Translations under genes and position numbers: made by a program
Shown: piece by piece, positions 18,953 to 26,962 of the stretch
Layout of the letters: the number at the start of each line of letters is the position of its first letter
Numbering within the stretch: position 1 is the first letter of the stretch
Source: a virus
IMG/VR virus record: IMGVR_UViG_3300035670_000577
Span: 1-39,005 of that record
Reading direction: 5' to 3' (one strand)
DNA length: 39,005 nucleotides
The notes under the pieces: model-generated
Databases searched by the model: none
The model's input: the letters and a program-made list of their open reading frames with translations, nothing else
What the model was told of the DNA's origin: nothing

Positions 18953-20739
18953 TGAATCCGTGGGATAAGGACGCGCCGTGGATAAACGCGCTACGCATCA
19001 GCAAGGAAGCAAAGCAGGCGCTGTGGACCCAAGTCAAGGCTGGGAACGTCACGGAGAACGAAGCCGAGTCCTACAACTGGGGTGTTTTCACCGACATTGC
19101 GAACTTCATGCGTTGGGTCAAGGCTGGTCGTGTAGAGGGGACACCAGTTGGCGATTTGCAGAAGGCGCAAACCGACATCGAAACGATTCGCAAACGTATC
19201 GACACCACCGATGCAACAATCACCTCCTACGAAGAGGCGCTGGTTGCCAGCAAAACCGACAACATCAAAATCGGCAAACGGACCCTGAAGCGAGACAAGG
19301 CAACCGCAGACCTTGAGAAACTTCGGGACAACCGCAAGTTCCTCTCCGAATCGCTTGACGACATCGTGAAGAAGGTGAACATTACGAACCGCGAGTTGTT
19401 CGACAGGCAACAGTACGCCGATTCGTGGTGGCAAAGGTACGAACGTACGAAGAACGTGGAGGATTTCAAACAGTGGCAGATTGCGAGCGCCGCCGTAGGT
19501 GCGCAGGCCGTGTCCGCCGTCAACATTCCTGGACCCAACGTTCGTGTCGGATTCGGTGAAACTGGCACGGTTCGCCAGCCGCCGATTAGTGCCCGCACGG
19601 ATGCAATGGGTAGAACTGGTTTTGGTGCAGGCCCTTCAACTGCGGGCGTTACCACACCGCCAGTAACAACCACTACCTCAACCACTGGTGCCGCAGCAGC
19701 ACCGAAGCCAGTTACCCGCAAAGACGTTACGGCTGGACTTGCGGCAGCGGGTTTGGCTGATACCCCAGAGAACCGTGCGACTGTACGCGCCGACCTGGAA
19801 GCCAAACAGACAGGGAAACCCACCGCACCAACGGCATCGTGGGAAGAACTCGTCGCCCAACAAGCAGGCGAATACGCATACCTCCTCGACCCGAAGTACG
19901 AGGGTGTCCCCGACTTGCTGCGCAAAGCAGTCCAACAGGGATGGTTCAAGTCGCAGGAAGGTTTGGCGCAGTTCGTACAGGAACTGAAGAAGACACCGTA
20001 CGGGTTGAACACGACCAAGGCGCAGCAGGCGTTCGACCTGAAAACACCAGCCGAAAAACAGTTGGCTGTCCAGAAACAGATTGACGCGATTCGCGCCGAG
20101 TACGGCGAAATCCAGTTTGACCAATCCACCCTTGAAGAAGTCGCAGGCGTGGCAGCCCGTAACGGTTCAACGGGCGTAGATTTGGGGCGTCTCGTTTATC
20201 GTGCGGCGTTCAAACGTGGTGCAGCGGCGCCCACGTTCACCGCGCCGACGGCAGCCAAGACTGCGTTGGGTGGTGCCGATGCGGACCGTATCCGCGCCAT
20301 CTACCGCGCCTACGCGCAACGCCCAGACGACGAACAGATTGCCCGTATCCTCGCACAAGACGTTGACCCTGCGAGCGGTGTCGTGATGACCGAGGACATG
20401 CTGCGTAACAATCTGCGTGATTTGGCGAAGGTTTCGTACAAGCCGTTCGCGGATTTGTTGGACCGCGGCGTGTCGGTGCAAACGATTTTCTCGCCGTATC
20501 AACAGATTGCGGCAAGCGTTTTGGAGCAGGCGCCAGACCAGGTTGCGTTGATTGATGACCGCGGCGTCCCGACGAAGTTCGCCACCGCACTCATGGGTAA
20601 GGAACCGATGTCGTTGACGGATTGGATTACTACGTTGAAGTCGGATGACAAGTATGGTTGGCAGTTCACGAACGAAGCGAAACAGCAGGCAAGTAATCTG
20701 GTGATGAAGTTGGAGAAGGATTTCGGGTTCCGCGCATGA
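18952..20739 (+). CDS. Coiled-coil internal virion protein
   Basis: A 595-aa protein from ATG 18952 (TGATG overlap). Residues ~60-150 form a long charged coiled coil (DIETIRKRIDTTDATITSYE, then KADLEKLRDNRKFLSESLDD-type heptads). Residues ~215-250 are a Thr/Pro/Ala linker (GVTTPPVTTTTSTTGAAAAP). The C-terminal part has two helical repeats built around PEEQ..IARILAQDVDP and related segments. This modular coil-linker-domain layout suits a rod-like core protein. No catalytic motif is seen. Confidence 0.6.
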   Translation: MNPWDKDAPWINALRISKEAKQALWTQVKAGNVTENEAESYNWGVFTDIANFMRWVKAGRVEGTPVGDLQKAQTDIETIRKRIDTTDATITSYEEALVASKTDNIKIGKRTLKRDKATADLEKLRDNRKFLSESLDDIVKKVNITNRELFDRQQYADSWWQRYERTKNVEDFKQWQIASAAVGAQAVSAVNIPGPNVRVGFGETGTVRQPPISARTDAMGRTGFGAGPSTAGVTTPPVTTTTSTTGAAAAPKPVTRKDVTAGLAAAGLADTPENRATVRADLEAKQTGKPTAPTASWEELVAQQAGEYAYLLDPKYEGVPDLLRKAVQQGWFKSQEGLAQFVQELKKTPYGLNTTKAQQAFDLKTPAEKQLAVQKQIDAIRAEYGEIQFDQSTLEEVAGVAARNGSTGVDLGRLVYRAAFKRGAAAPTFTAPTAAKTALGGADADRIRAIYRAYAQRPDDEQIARILAQDVDPASGVVMTEDMLRNNLRDLAKVSYKPFADLLDRGVSVQTIFSPYQQIAASVLEQAPDQVALIDDRGVPTKFATALMGKEPMSLTDWITTLKSDDKYGWQFTNEAKQQASNLVMKLEKDFGFRA

Positions 20740-22082
20740 GCATGGCATTTCTTCCAGAAGAAGATGTTGCAACGATTCCTCCTGATTTGCGTCAGGAGTT
20801 GGTGGCTCGTGGTGCTCTTTCGCCGAATCAGCCTGGGTTGACGGCACCATACACTCCGCAAGAGGATGGCGGTACTGGCGGTGGCACTGGTGGTGGCGGT
20901 ACTGGTGGGGAAACTGGTGGTGGCGGTGCTGGTGGTGGCGGCACGGGTGGGGAAACTGGTGGCGGCACGGGTGGTGGCACGGGTGGGGAAACTGGTGGCG
21001 GCACTGGTGGCGGCACTGGTGGCGGCACGGGTGGTGGCACGGGTGGGGAAACTGGTGGCGGCACTGGTGGCGGCACTGGTGGCGGCACTGGTGGCGGCAC
21101 TGGTGGTGGCACGGGTGGGGAAACTGGTGGGGAAACTGGTGGGGAAACTGAAACCGAACGAATCGCCCGCCTTGACCGCGAACAACGCGCAGCACAGTTC
21201 GCCGCACAACAAGCCGCCGAAGCCGCGGCAGCAGCCTCACGCCGAGAAAACGCTTTCGGGGTAATCAACTCCTTCCTCGGTCGCGCAGGACTACGGGGCC
21301 TAGAATCACAAATCCGCGCCCTGCTTGCCCAAGGCATCGAGGACTCCGACGCCATCCTGTTCCAGTTGCGAGACACCGAACAGTTCCGTACCCGTTTCAA
21401 AGCGAACGCAGCCCGCGCATCCAAAGGGCTACCCGAACTTGACCCCGCCACCTACATCGGATTGGAACAGCAATACCGTTCAGTGCTCGTAGCCAACCGT
21501 CTACCAGCCGAGTTCTACGACTCCCCAGACGACTTTGCCCGCCTCATCGAAGGCGACGTCTCCCCCTCGGAGTTTCAAGCCCGCATCAACCAAGGGTACG
21601 CCAAGGTCCGCAATGCCGACCCGCAAGTCTTGAACACCCTCCGCCAGTTCTACCCCGAGGTGGGCAACGACGAGAACGCTCTTGCCGCCTATTTCATTGA
21701 CCCAGACCGCGCATTGACGAGCCTGCAACGCCAGGTTGAGGCTGCCCGTATCGGTGCCCGCGGCAGGGAACAGGCAGGCTTCCAGTTCGGTGCGGGAACC
21801 GCAGAAGAACTGGTCCGCCGCGGCTACACCGCAGAAGGAACCCAAGCGGCGTTCCAACGTGCAGGACAGTTGGCTGGCTTGTATCAAGAGATGGGCGGGG
21901 AAGAAGGGCTGACGGAAGAACAGAAGGTTGGCGCCGCCCTCGGATTCGATGTTCAGGCAGAGCAGGCGTTGTTGCGTCGCCAGCGTCAACGTCTCGCAGA
22001 GTTCCAAGGTGGCGGCGGATTCGCCCGCACCTCTGGCGCAACCTCTGGCACAGTTGAAACTGGTGTCGGAACCGCCCAGTAG
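20736..22082 (+). CDS. Virion protein with a Gly-Thr repeat linker
   Basis: A 448-aa protein. Residues 1-43 form a short N-terminal domain (EEDVATIPPDLRQELVARGA). Residues 44-138 are a pure GGT/GGG/GGET repeat, an extended flexible tether. Residues 139-448 are helical: REQRAAQFAAQQAAEAAAAA, a TEQFRTRFKANAARASKGLP block, YIGLEQQYRSVL and LPAEFYDSPDDFARLIEGDV SPSE-type helices. This last set resembles helical segments repeated in other phage internal or tail proteins. It is the last of the four large genes before the scaffold. ATGA overlap at the start. Confidence 0.65.
   Translation: MSMAFLPEEDVATIPPDLRQELVARGALSPNQPGLTAPYTPQEDGGTGGGTGGGGTGGETGGGGAGGGGTGGETGGGTGGGTGGETGGGTGGGTGGGTGGGTGGETGGGTGGGTGGGTGGGTGGGTGGETGGETGGETETERIARLDREQRAAQFAAQQAAEAAAAASRRENAFGVINSFLGRAGLRGLESQIRALLAQGIEDSDAILFQLRDTEQFRTRFKANAARASKGLPELDPATYIGLEQQYRSVLVANRLPAEFYDSPDDFARLIEGDVSPSEFQARINQGYAKVRNADPQVLNTLRQFYPEVGNDENALAAYFIDPDRALTSLQRQVEAARIGARGREQAGFQFGAGTAEELVRRGYTAEGTQAAFQRAGQLAGLYQEMGGEEGLTEEQKVGAALGFDVQAEQALLRRQRQRLAEFQGGGGFARTSGATSGTVETGVGTAQ
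20866..21150 (+). repeat. In-frame Gly-Thr minisatellite
   Basis: About 285 bases of near-identical 12-15-base units built from GGTGGCGGCACT, GGTGGTGGCACG and GGTGGGGAAACT. They encode (GGT)n with regular GGET punctuation. Near-identity at the DNA level shows recent slippage or expansion, so copy number may vary and could be collapsed in assembly. Confidence 0.95.
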
Positions 22083-22087
22083 GGTAC

Positions 22088-22117
22088 TTGACACCGAAGT
22101 AGTCATACTGCTACTTT
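22088..22117 (+). promoter_or_regulatory. Promoter of the scaffold-capsid unit
   Basis: TTGACA (22088-22093), 18-base spacer, TACTTT (22112-22117) preceded by TGC. The spacer and -10 hold an inverted repeat GAAGTAG...CTACTTTC that could be an operator. It is the only consensus -35 in the late region and would boost expression of the two most abundant virion proteins. Confidence 0.75.
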
Positions 22118-22142
22118 CGTAGTCGTCACATAAGACAACAGC

Positions 22143-22165
22143 CACCAGGAACCTCCAACCTGGTG
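22143..22165 (+). promoter_or_regulatory. 5' leader hairpin of the scaffold-capsid mRNA
   Basis: CACCAGG and CCTGGTG (seven base pairs, nine-base loop) lie between the promoter and a strong AAAGGAG ribosome-binding site. It repeats the promoter/hairpin/RBS design seen at the leftward early promoters. Confidence 0.6.
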
Positions 22166-22184
22166 TGGGTAAAGGAGTGAGCCA

Positions 22185-22637
22185 ATGTCAAACGTCCACG
22201 ATTTCGAAGACGATTCTGTTGACGAGGCACCGAAAGACCCCGTGCGTGCACGGATGCGTCTGCTGGAAAAGGAAGCCGCTGAACTAAAGAAACAGTTAGC
22301 GGAAGCCGAATCAGTCAAACGCGAAATGGCTTTTATCAAGGCTGGAGTCCCGATGGACAACCCAGTCTCGAAGTATTTCGTGAAAGGCTACGACGGCGAA
22401 GTCACCCCAGAAGCCATCCGCCAAGCAGCGGAGGAAGCGAATCTCATTGCGAAGGCTGCGGAGAACGCGCAAGCGAAATCCGAGGCTGATGCGTGGAGCC
22501 GTATTACGAAGGCCCAGCGTGCAGGTGAGACGAGCGAACCGATGGTCGATTGGTCAACCAAAATCAACCAGGCTCGTAACCAGGATGAAGTGATGCAGAT
22601 ACTGGCTCAAGCAAGGCAAGAAGCAGAAAACATCTAG
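22185..22637 (+). CDS. Capsid scaffolding protein
   Basis: A 150-aa acidic helical protein directly before the major capsid gene. Residues 20-50 form a coiled coil (RMRLLEKEAAELKKQLAEAE). A middle segment (AGVPMDNPVSKYFVKGYDGE) is typical of phage scaffolds that follow the pattern 'Gvp...p..kyf...Y.G'. The C-terminal helix (DEVMQILAQARQEAENI) would contact the capsid protein. It shapes the procapsid and is lost on maturation. Strong RBS AAAGGAGTGAGCC. Confidence 0.85.
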   Translation: MSNVHDFEDDSVDEAPKDPVRARMRLLEKEAAELKKQLAEAESVKREMAFIKAGVPMDNPVSKYFVKGYDGEVTPEAIRQAAEEANLIAKAAENAQAKSEADAWSRITKAQRAGETSEPMVDWSTKINQARNQDEVMQILAQARQEAENI

Positions 22638-22680
22638 CCCGCAGGTCCCCGTGCCTGTCGGGGGAAAGCAATAACAGGTA
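22638..22680 (+). promoter_or_regulatory. Scaffold-capsid intergenic hairpin
   Basis: CCCCG-TGCCTGT-CGGGG lies between the scaffold stop and the capsid ATG at 22681. There is no U-run, and the capsid gene lacks a good ribosome-binding site at the normal distance. The hairpin may bring the upstream GGGGGAAAG nearer or shield the capsid mRNA. Confidence 0.4.
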
Positions 22681-23643
22681 ATGACCAAGACACAACAGAG
22701 CGACCTGCTCACAGACCAGGTTGCATTTGACAGGATTGCGTACTTCGCACTCCGCAGCGAACTTCTGTTCGACGCGGTTGCAGACGTGATGCCCGTCGCA
22801 CAAGCAATGCCAGGCTCATCGGTGAAGTTCACCATCTTCAACGACCTGAGCGAAAAGACCAGCACCCTCACCGAGGACACCGACGTCACCCCAGTGGTGA
22901 TGGGCGACAGCCAGGTTGAAGTGACGCTGAACGAGTACGGCAACGCTGTCAACACCACCGCCAAGTTGCGTGGAACTTCGTTCCTTGACGTGGATGCGGC
23001 AGCCGCCAACCTGGTCGGCTACAACGCTGGTATCAGCATCGACGGCGTTATCCGTGACGTCCTCGCCGCTGGCACGAACGTCGTCTACGGTGGCGGCGGA
23101 AGCACCACCCCGACGGCCCGCACCGAAATCGAGGCGACCGACATCATCGAAGCGAACGACGTCCGCAAGGTTGTCGCCGCTCTCCGCAAGGCCAACGCCG
23201 TTTCGTTCAACGGCATGTACATGGGTTACATTCACCCCGACGTGTCATACGACCTCCGCAAGGAGACTGGTGTGGCTTCGTGGCGTGACCCGCACGTGTA
23301 CAGCGACCCAGCGAACATCTACAACGGCGAAGTCGGAGCCTTCGAAGGCGTGCGTTTCATTGAGACGCCGCGTGCGAAGATTTTCGAGAACGCCTCGAAC
23401 GGCTCAGGCTCGACTGGCACCGTGGATGCGTACTGCACGCACATCGCGGGTCGTCAGGCCCTCGCCAAGGCACACTCAATCGTGGATGGCAACGGCGCGT
23501 TCCCACGCGTTGTCCGCGGTCCAGTGGTTGACGTGCTCCAGCGTTTCCAGCCTGTCGGCTGGTACTGGCTCGGCGGCTACGCACGATTCCGTGAGGCTTC
23601 GCTGCGTCGCATCGAGTCGGCTTCGTCGCTCGGCGCAAACTGA
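22681..23643 (+). CDS. Major capsid protein, N4-gp56 family (HK97 fold)
   Basis: A 320-aa protein. It has the N4-gp56-type order: an N-terminal helix (DQVAFDRIAYFALRSELLFD), SVKFTIFNDLSE, a TLTEDTDVTPVVM strand, VTLNEYGNAVNTTAKLRGTS, a long helix with DVRKVVAALRKANA, a YIHPDVSYDLRKETG block, and the diagnostic GAFEGVRFIETPRAKIF. It closes with GWYWLGGYARFREASLRRIE. It builds the icosahedral shell. It is preceded by the scaffold and followed by a strong terminator, so scaffold and capsid form a high-output unit. Confidence 0.92.
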   Translation: MTKTQQSDLLTDQVAFDRIAYFALRSELLFDAVADVMPVAQAMPGSSVKFTIFNDLSEKTSTLTEDTDVTPVVMGDSQVEVTLNEYGNAVNTTAKLRGTSFLDVDAAAANLVGYNAGISIDGVIRDVLAAGTNVVYGGGGSTTPTARTEIEATDIIEANDVRKVVAALRKANAVSFNGMYMGYIHPDVSYDLRKETGVASWRDPHVYSDPANIYNGEVGAFEGVRFIETPRAKIFENASNGSGSTGTVDAYCTHIAGRQALAKAHSIVDGNGAFPRVVRGPVVDVLQRFQPVGWYWLGGYARFREASLRRIESASSLGAN

Positions 23644-23660
23644 ACTAGATAACTAGTTCA
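23641..23660 (+). promoter_or_regulatory. Perfect hairpin containing the capsid stop codon
   Basis: TGAACTAG-ATAA-CTAGTTCA: eight base pairs with a four-base loop, beginning on the TGA stop. It probably blocks 3' exonucleases or helps release. It lies just upstream of the terminator. Confidence 0.7.
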
Positions 23661-23661
23661 A

Positions 23662-23717
23662 CAGAATCGGTGGGGGGCGGGGTTTCCTCCCCTGCCCCGC
23701 TCCCCCACTTCTGTTTT
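23662..23717 (+). terminator. Strong intrinsic terminator after the capsid gene
   Basis: GTGGGGG(G)-GCGGGG and CCCCGC-TCCCCCAC pair over about 13 bases, flanked by CAGAA and TTCTG that extend the stem, then TTTTCTG. It would stop much of the capsid transcript and so lower expression of downstream tail genes. Confidence 0.85.
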
Positions 23718-23718
23718 C

Positions 23719-23727
23719 TGCTATCAT
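23719..23727 (+). promoter_or_regulatory. Extended -10 element TGCTATCAT
   Basis: It lies directly after the terminator, 17 bases before ATG 23745, whose own RBS is GCGAGG. No -35 is found at 17 bases. It restarts transcription for the tail genes and matches the motif seen at the other late gaps. Confidence 0.5.
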
Positions 23728-23744
23728 CTCAGGCGAGGTAACTG

Positions 23745-24107
23745 ATGTCGATTTCTAACTACGCAGAAAACAAACTGCTCGATACCCTTCGCGCTCAATC
23801 GTTTTCGGTGAGCAACGTCTACGTGAAGTTGCACACTGGTGACCCTGGTGAGGCTGGCACGAGCAACGCAGCCACAGAGACAACCCGTGAAGAAGTCACG
23901 TTCTCTGCCGCATCCAGCGGTTCGATGGCGTCATCTGCGACAGTTGAATGGACGAACGTTTCTACCACGGAAACCTATTCGCATTTCTCGCTGTGGGACA
24001 ACTCGACTGCGGGCAACTGTCTGTGGACTGGTGCGTTGTCTTCGTCTGCTTCGGTCACCGCTGGCGACACTTTCCAAATCACTTCGCTGACGCTGACCCT
24101 CGATTGA
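23745..24107 (+). CDS. Small virion protein of the 'phage tail fiber protein' family
   Basis: A 120-aa all-beta protein. The order SNYAENKLLDTL, VYVKLHTGDPGEAG, REEVTFSAASSGS, WTNVSTTETYSHFSLWD and a closing GDTFQITSLTLTLD matches a widespread family of small phage proteins usually annotated as tail fibre or decoration proteins. Its place next to the capsid gene favours a capsid-decorating role; this is inference. Confidence 0.75.
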   Translation: MSISNYAENKLLDTLRAQSFSVSNVYVKLHTGDPGEAGTSNAATETTREEVTFSAASSGSMASSATVEWTNVSTTETYSHFSLWDNSTAGNCLWTGALSSSASVTAGDTFQITSLTLTLD

Positions 24108-24121
24108 GGTGAGGTAGCCGC

Positions 24122-25204
24122 ATGGCTACTGGCGTCACCGACTTCACGTTCGGATTCACCGACACTCCTGGCTTTCGGGAGTTCGAGGAAGTACCGAACT
24201 ACGCGTACCGCAAGGTCGTCTATTTTGCGTCACCGTACAAGACGACGCAGGGTTTCTATCGCGGTCTAGTCGTCGTTGAGCGCACTGCTTCAGCAGCAGG
24301 TACAGGGTCGTCAACTGCGCAACGTCTAGTTCTATCGCTGCGTACTGCGACAGGTTCAGGGTCAGGGTCATCATCGACCACTACTGTGCTGGTGGCGAAG
24401 CGCACGGCACTCGCCGCTGGTACGGGTACGCAGACCGCTGAGGGTGAGCGTGTCGTTCCACGGTCCGCCACTGCGAGTGGTCAAGGCACCACTGGGGGTG
24501 GTGCGACTGGTTTGCACATCGCACCCCGTACCGCAACAGGTTCGGGCACGGGCGCTTCCAGCGCACAGCGCAACGTGGTTCGTGCGTACACAGGCTCAGG
24601 GTCTGGCACAGGCACCCAGACGGCGACAGGGCTGCGTATCGTGCCCCGCACCGCCACAGCATCAGGCACAGGCACACAGACAGCCGACGGCGAAGTCACC
24701 CGTGCACGCACCGCCACAGCATCGGGGGCAGGTGCGTCGAGCGTCAGCCAACTGCACATCGCACCGCGCACCGCCACGGGCACGGGCGCAGGGTCGTCGG
24801 TTGTCGTCAAAGTCATTACCCGTTTCCGTACCGCTACCGCATCGGGTACGGGTGGCAGGGAGATTGTTTCGGCTCGCGTCGCCCAACGCAGCGCCTCCGC
24901 ATCTGGCACGGGCACGAGCAGCAACAGCATCATCAAACTGCTGCTGTTCCGCCCACCAGCAACCACCGAGATTGCCGCCGCCGACCGTGACGACATGTCG
25001 ATTGCGGGTCGCCTGTTCCGCTACGCGCAACCCACCTACGCTGGCAGCAACGTCTACAAGTTGACCGACGGAACCTACACTACGGTAGAGCAGCGGGACT
25101 ACACGCTCATTGCCAAGATTTACTACGGCGGCTCCCAGAACTTTGTGACACAGGAAGAAAAGGATGACTTGATTGCGGCAGGCTACGGTAGTTACGTCTC
25201 ATGA
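24122..25204 (+). CDS. Fibre-like protein with eleven 20-residue repeats
   Basis: A 360-aa protein. Residues 1-50 form an N-terminal attachment part (FGFTDTPGFREFEEVPNYAY). Residues ~54-272 are eleven copies of a repeat close to 20 aa, each beginning R(T/S)AxA/G-S-G-x-G (for example RTATASGTG, RTATGSGSG, RSASASGTG) and ending in hydrophobic strand residues such as LHIAP. A regular 20-residue beta repeat fits a fibrous beta-structure. Residues 273-360 form a C-terminal domain (NVYKLTDGTYTTVEQRDYT, then YYGGSQNFVTQEEKDDLIAA) closely related to the whole C-terminal half of the next gene. Likely a virion fibre or spike. Confidence 0.7.
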   Translation: MATGVTDFTFGFTDTPGFREFEEVPNYAYRKVVYFASPYKTTQGFYRGLVVVERTASAAGTGSSTAQRLVLSLRTATGSGSGSSSTTTVLVAKRTALAAGTGTQTAEGERVVPRSATASGQGTTGGGATGLHIAPRTATGSGTGASSAQRNVVRAYTGSGSGTGTQTATGLRIVPRTATASGTGTQTADGEVTRARTATASGAGASSVSQLHIAPRTATGTGAGSSVVVKVITRFRTATASGTGGREIVSARVAQRSASASGTGTSSNSIIKLLLFRPPATTEIAAADRDDMSIAGRLFRYAQPTYAGSNVYKLTDGTYTTVEQRDYTLIAKIYYGGSQNFVTQEEKDDLIAAGYGSYVS

Positions 25205-25485
25205 GCACCTTTAGACCGCCAACCGACGACTTCATGGTGTTGGGTATCCCACCGAAGGAGTTCGATTCTCAGGAGGTTCGGTTGGCGTATTCGCTGTTCA
25301 AACATTTCGATGCCGAACCTCGCGGCAGGAACGTCTTCCTGTTGACGAACGGCACCTACACGGAGAACGAACCAAACGACATCACCACCATCTCCAAGGT
25401 GTATTGGGGTGGCACCGACAATCAGGTGACGGCTGATGAGGTTGCTAGTCTTACTGCGGCAGGTTACGGCGCATACATCTCGTAG
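25201..25485 (+). CDS. Stand-alone paralogue of the preceding fibre's C-terminal domain
   Basis: A 94-aa protein, ATGA-coupled to the fibre gene. NVFLLTNGTYTENEPNDITT, then VYWGGTDNQVTADEV and LTAAGYGAYIS, aligns with the last ~55 residues of the gene before it; both end in AAGYG(A/S)Y(I/V)S. It is therefore a duplicated cap or assembly domain. It may sit on the same site of the particle or act as a chaperone for the fibre. Confidence 0.7.
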   Translation: MSTFRPPTDDFMVLGIPPKEFDSQEVRLAYSLFKHFDAEPRGRNVFLLTNGTYTENEPNDITTISKVYWGGTDNQVTADEVASLTAAGYGAYIS

Positions 25486-25491
25486 GGGAAA

Positions 25492-25725
25492 ATGAAACAC
25501 GCAGAGACGCATCCTGATTTAGATACACCTGGCTGTTTTGCTTGCCGTATCAGCCATGTGCGGATGTCTGGTTCTGCGATGCCGACCCGCAAAAACGTGC
25601 AGCAGTTGAACGCCAAAGAGAAACAGTTGGACAAAGACTTGGATGCCTACAAGCGGATACGTCGCACGGGTGGGCAGCCAATGAAGATTGACGGGTCAGC
25701 GAAACTGGAGAAGACCGCGGATTGA
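25492..25725 (+). CDS. Small conserved phage protein with HxD...CxxC motif
   Basis: A 77-aa protein. HPDLDTPGCFACRISHVRM gives a His/Asp plus C-x2-C putative metal site. The second half (AMPTRKNVQQLNAKEKQLDK, DLDAYKRIRRTGGQPMKIDG, SAKLEKTAD) is a charged helix ending in a conserved 'DGSA.LE' block that I have seen in structural-gene neighbourhoods of actinobacterial phages. Function unknown. Confidence 0.7.
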   Translation: MKHAETHPDLDTPGCFACRISHVRMSGSAMPTRKNVQQLNAKEKQLDKDLDAYKRIRRTGGQPMKIDGSAKLEKTAD

Positions 25726-26825
25726 ACTACCAGTCTTGGCGTGGTTTCCCCGACCCCAAATACGGGTACGGGTCAATGCTCAAAGGGTTCGTTGACAACG
25801 CACCCACCGACGTAACCCTGCACGACCACGCCGACGTGATGGTGTTTATGATGCAGCCGTTCCAAATCAAACACTTTTACGCAGGTCAACACAAGACGTG
25901 TTTTACGATGTGGGAGTCAGACACCCTGCCCGAGCGTTTCATTGACTGGCTACCCGCATACGACCAGGTAATCGTTCCCTGCACCCACAACCTTGAACTG
26001 TTCTCGAAGCATCATCGAGACGTGAAACTTGTTCCGTTGGGGGTGGATGTGGAACGGTGGAAACCGAAGAAAAGGGCCGCGAACCACAGATTCAGGTTTC
26101 ATGCTGGCGGGTCACAGTGGCTGCGCAAAGGTTTGGACATCGTGTTGAAGGCGTTCATCATGGCTGACCTCGACGCCGAGTTGCACCTGAAACCGAACCC
26201 TGAAGCGTTCGGGGTACCCGAACTGGACCTGCCAGATAACGTGTTTTTGCACCGCGGCTGGTTCACCGACGACCAAACCCTCGACTTTTTCCGTAGCGCA
26301 GACTGCTGGATAGCGGCAACCAGGGGCGAAGGTTTCGGCTTGATGCCGTTGCAGGCGATGGCGTGCGGGGTGCCGACGATTATGAACGCGGCATCAGGGC
26401 AAGGCGACTTTGCGCATCTCGCCCCCATCGTCATCTCCCACAAGCCAGCCGAATCGCATTACGGCGGGATGTGGGATGAATCCGACCCGCGGGAACTAGC
26501 CGAGGCGATGCGCGAAATGTACACAAACCACGACAAACACCTTGGTTGGGCTAAGGCTACGGTACCGAAACTGGCTGACTGGTCGTGGGCTTCGGCAGCC
26601 CGAAAACTCACAGACACCCTTCCCGTAGGGTCGTTGATTGCCGACCCCGTGTTCAAACATGCGACCGTCTGGTATCGGGTCACCCTTGACCGCAACCTTC
26701 AATGCGACATCGCAGACAAAACCTACAGGTTCACGAAGGGTGTTCCGATGCGTGTGTCGGAAGGGGTGCTTGACGTGGTGCGTGCAGCAGGATACGTTGA
26801 TTCGTACACTATGGAGGTCACATGA
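25722..26825 (+). CDS. Glycosyltransferase, GT-B fold (GT4-like)
   Basis: A 367-aa protein with a TTG start (ATTGA overlap). An N-terminal half with cytidine/uridine-type alpha/beta segments leads to PLGVDVERWKPK, then FRFHAGGSQWLRKGLDIVLK (the start of the nucleotide-sugar domain). Next come NVFLHRGWFTDDQTLDFFRS and the signature ATRGEGFGLMPLQAMACGVP, with the E-x7-E-like element beginning at E203. A ~75-residue C-terminal extension follows (from about DPVFKHATVWYRV). It transfers a sugar, either to virion proteins or to a cell-surface or DNA target. A place inside the structural operon favours virion glycosylation. Confidence 0.85.
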   Translation: MNYQSWRGFPDPKYGYGSMLKGFVDNAPTDVTLHDHADVMVFMMQPFQIKHFYAGQHKTCFTMWESDTLPERFIDWLPAYDQVIVPCTHNLELFSKHHRDVKLVPLGVDVERWKPKKRAANHRFRFHAGGSQWLRKGLDIVLKAFIMADLDAELHLKPNPEAFGVPELDLPDNVFLHRGWFTDDQTLDFFRSADCWIAATRGEGFGLMPLQAMACGVPTIMNAASGQGDFAHLAPIVISHKPAESHYGGMWDESDPRELAEAMREMYTNHDKHLGWAKATVPKLADWSWASAARKLTDTLPVGSLIADPVFKHATVWYRVTLDRNLQCDIADKTYRFTKGVPMRVSEGVLDVVRAAGYVDSYTMEVT

Positions 26826-26962
26826 AGAAAGACAAAATGAAGAAAGTTATGGGAGAGTACAAGCGCGGCACCCTGAAGTCTTCTTCAGGCAAGAAGGTCA
26901 AGTCGCGCAAGCAGGCAATCGCCATCGGAATGTCGGAGGCCCGCCGTGCAAAAAAGAAGTAA
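26822..26962 (+). CDS. 46-aa basic protein, DUF6496-like
   Basis: ATGA-coupled to the glycosyltransferase. KMKKVMGEYKRGTLKSSSGK followed by KVKSRKQAIAIGMSEARRAK is the DUF6496 signature: a short helix, a KxSGKKVxxRKQAIAIxxSEA core and a poly-lysine end. About one third Lys/Arg. First of five consecutive tiny basic proteins, probably nucleic-acid-associated. Confidence 0.8.
   Translation: MKKDKMKKVMGEYKRGTLKSSSGKKVKSRKQAIAIGMSEARRAKKK

Noticed and set aside
20167-21451. Long minus-strand frames across the Gly-Thr repeat
   Set aside because: They are repeats of His/Cys/Arg or Pro/Val and arise from translating the minisatellite in wrong frames.
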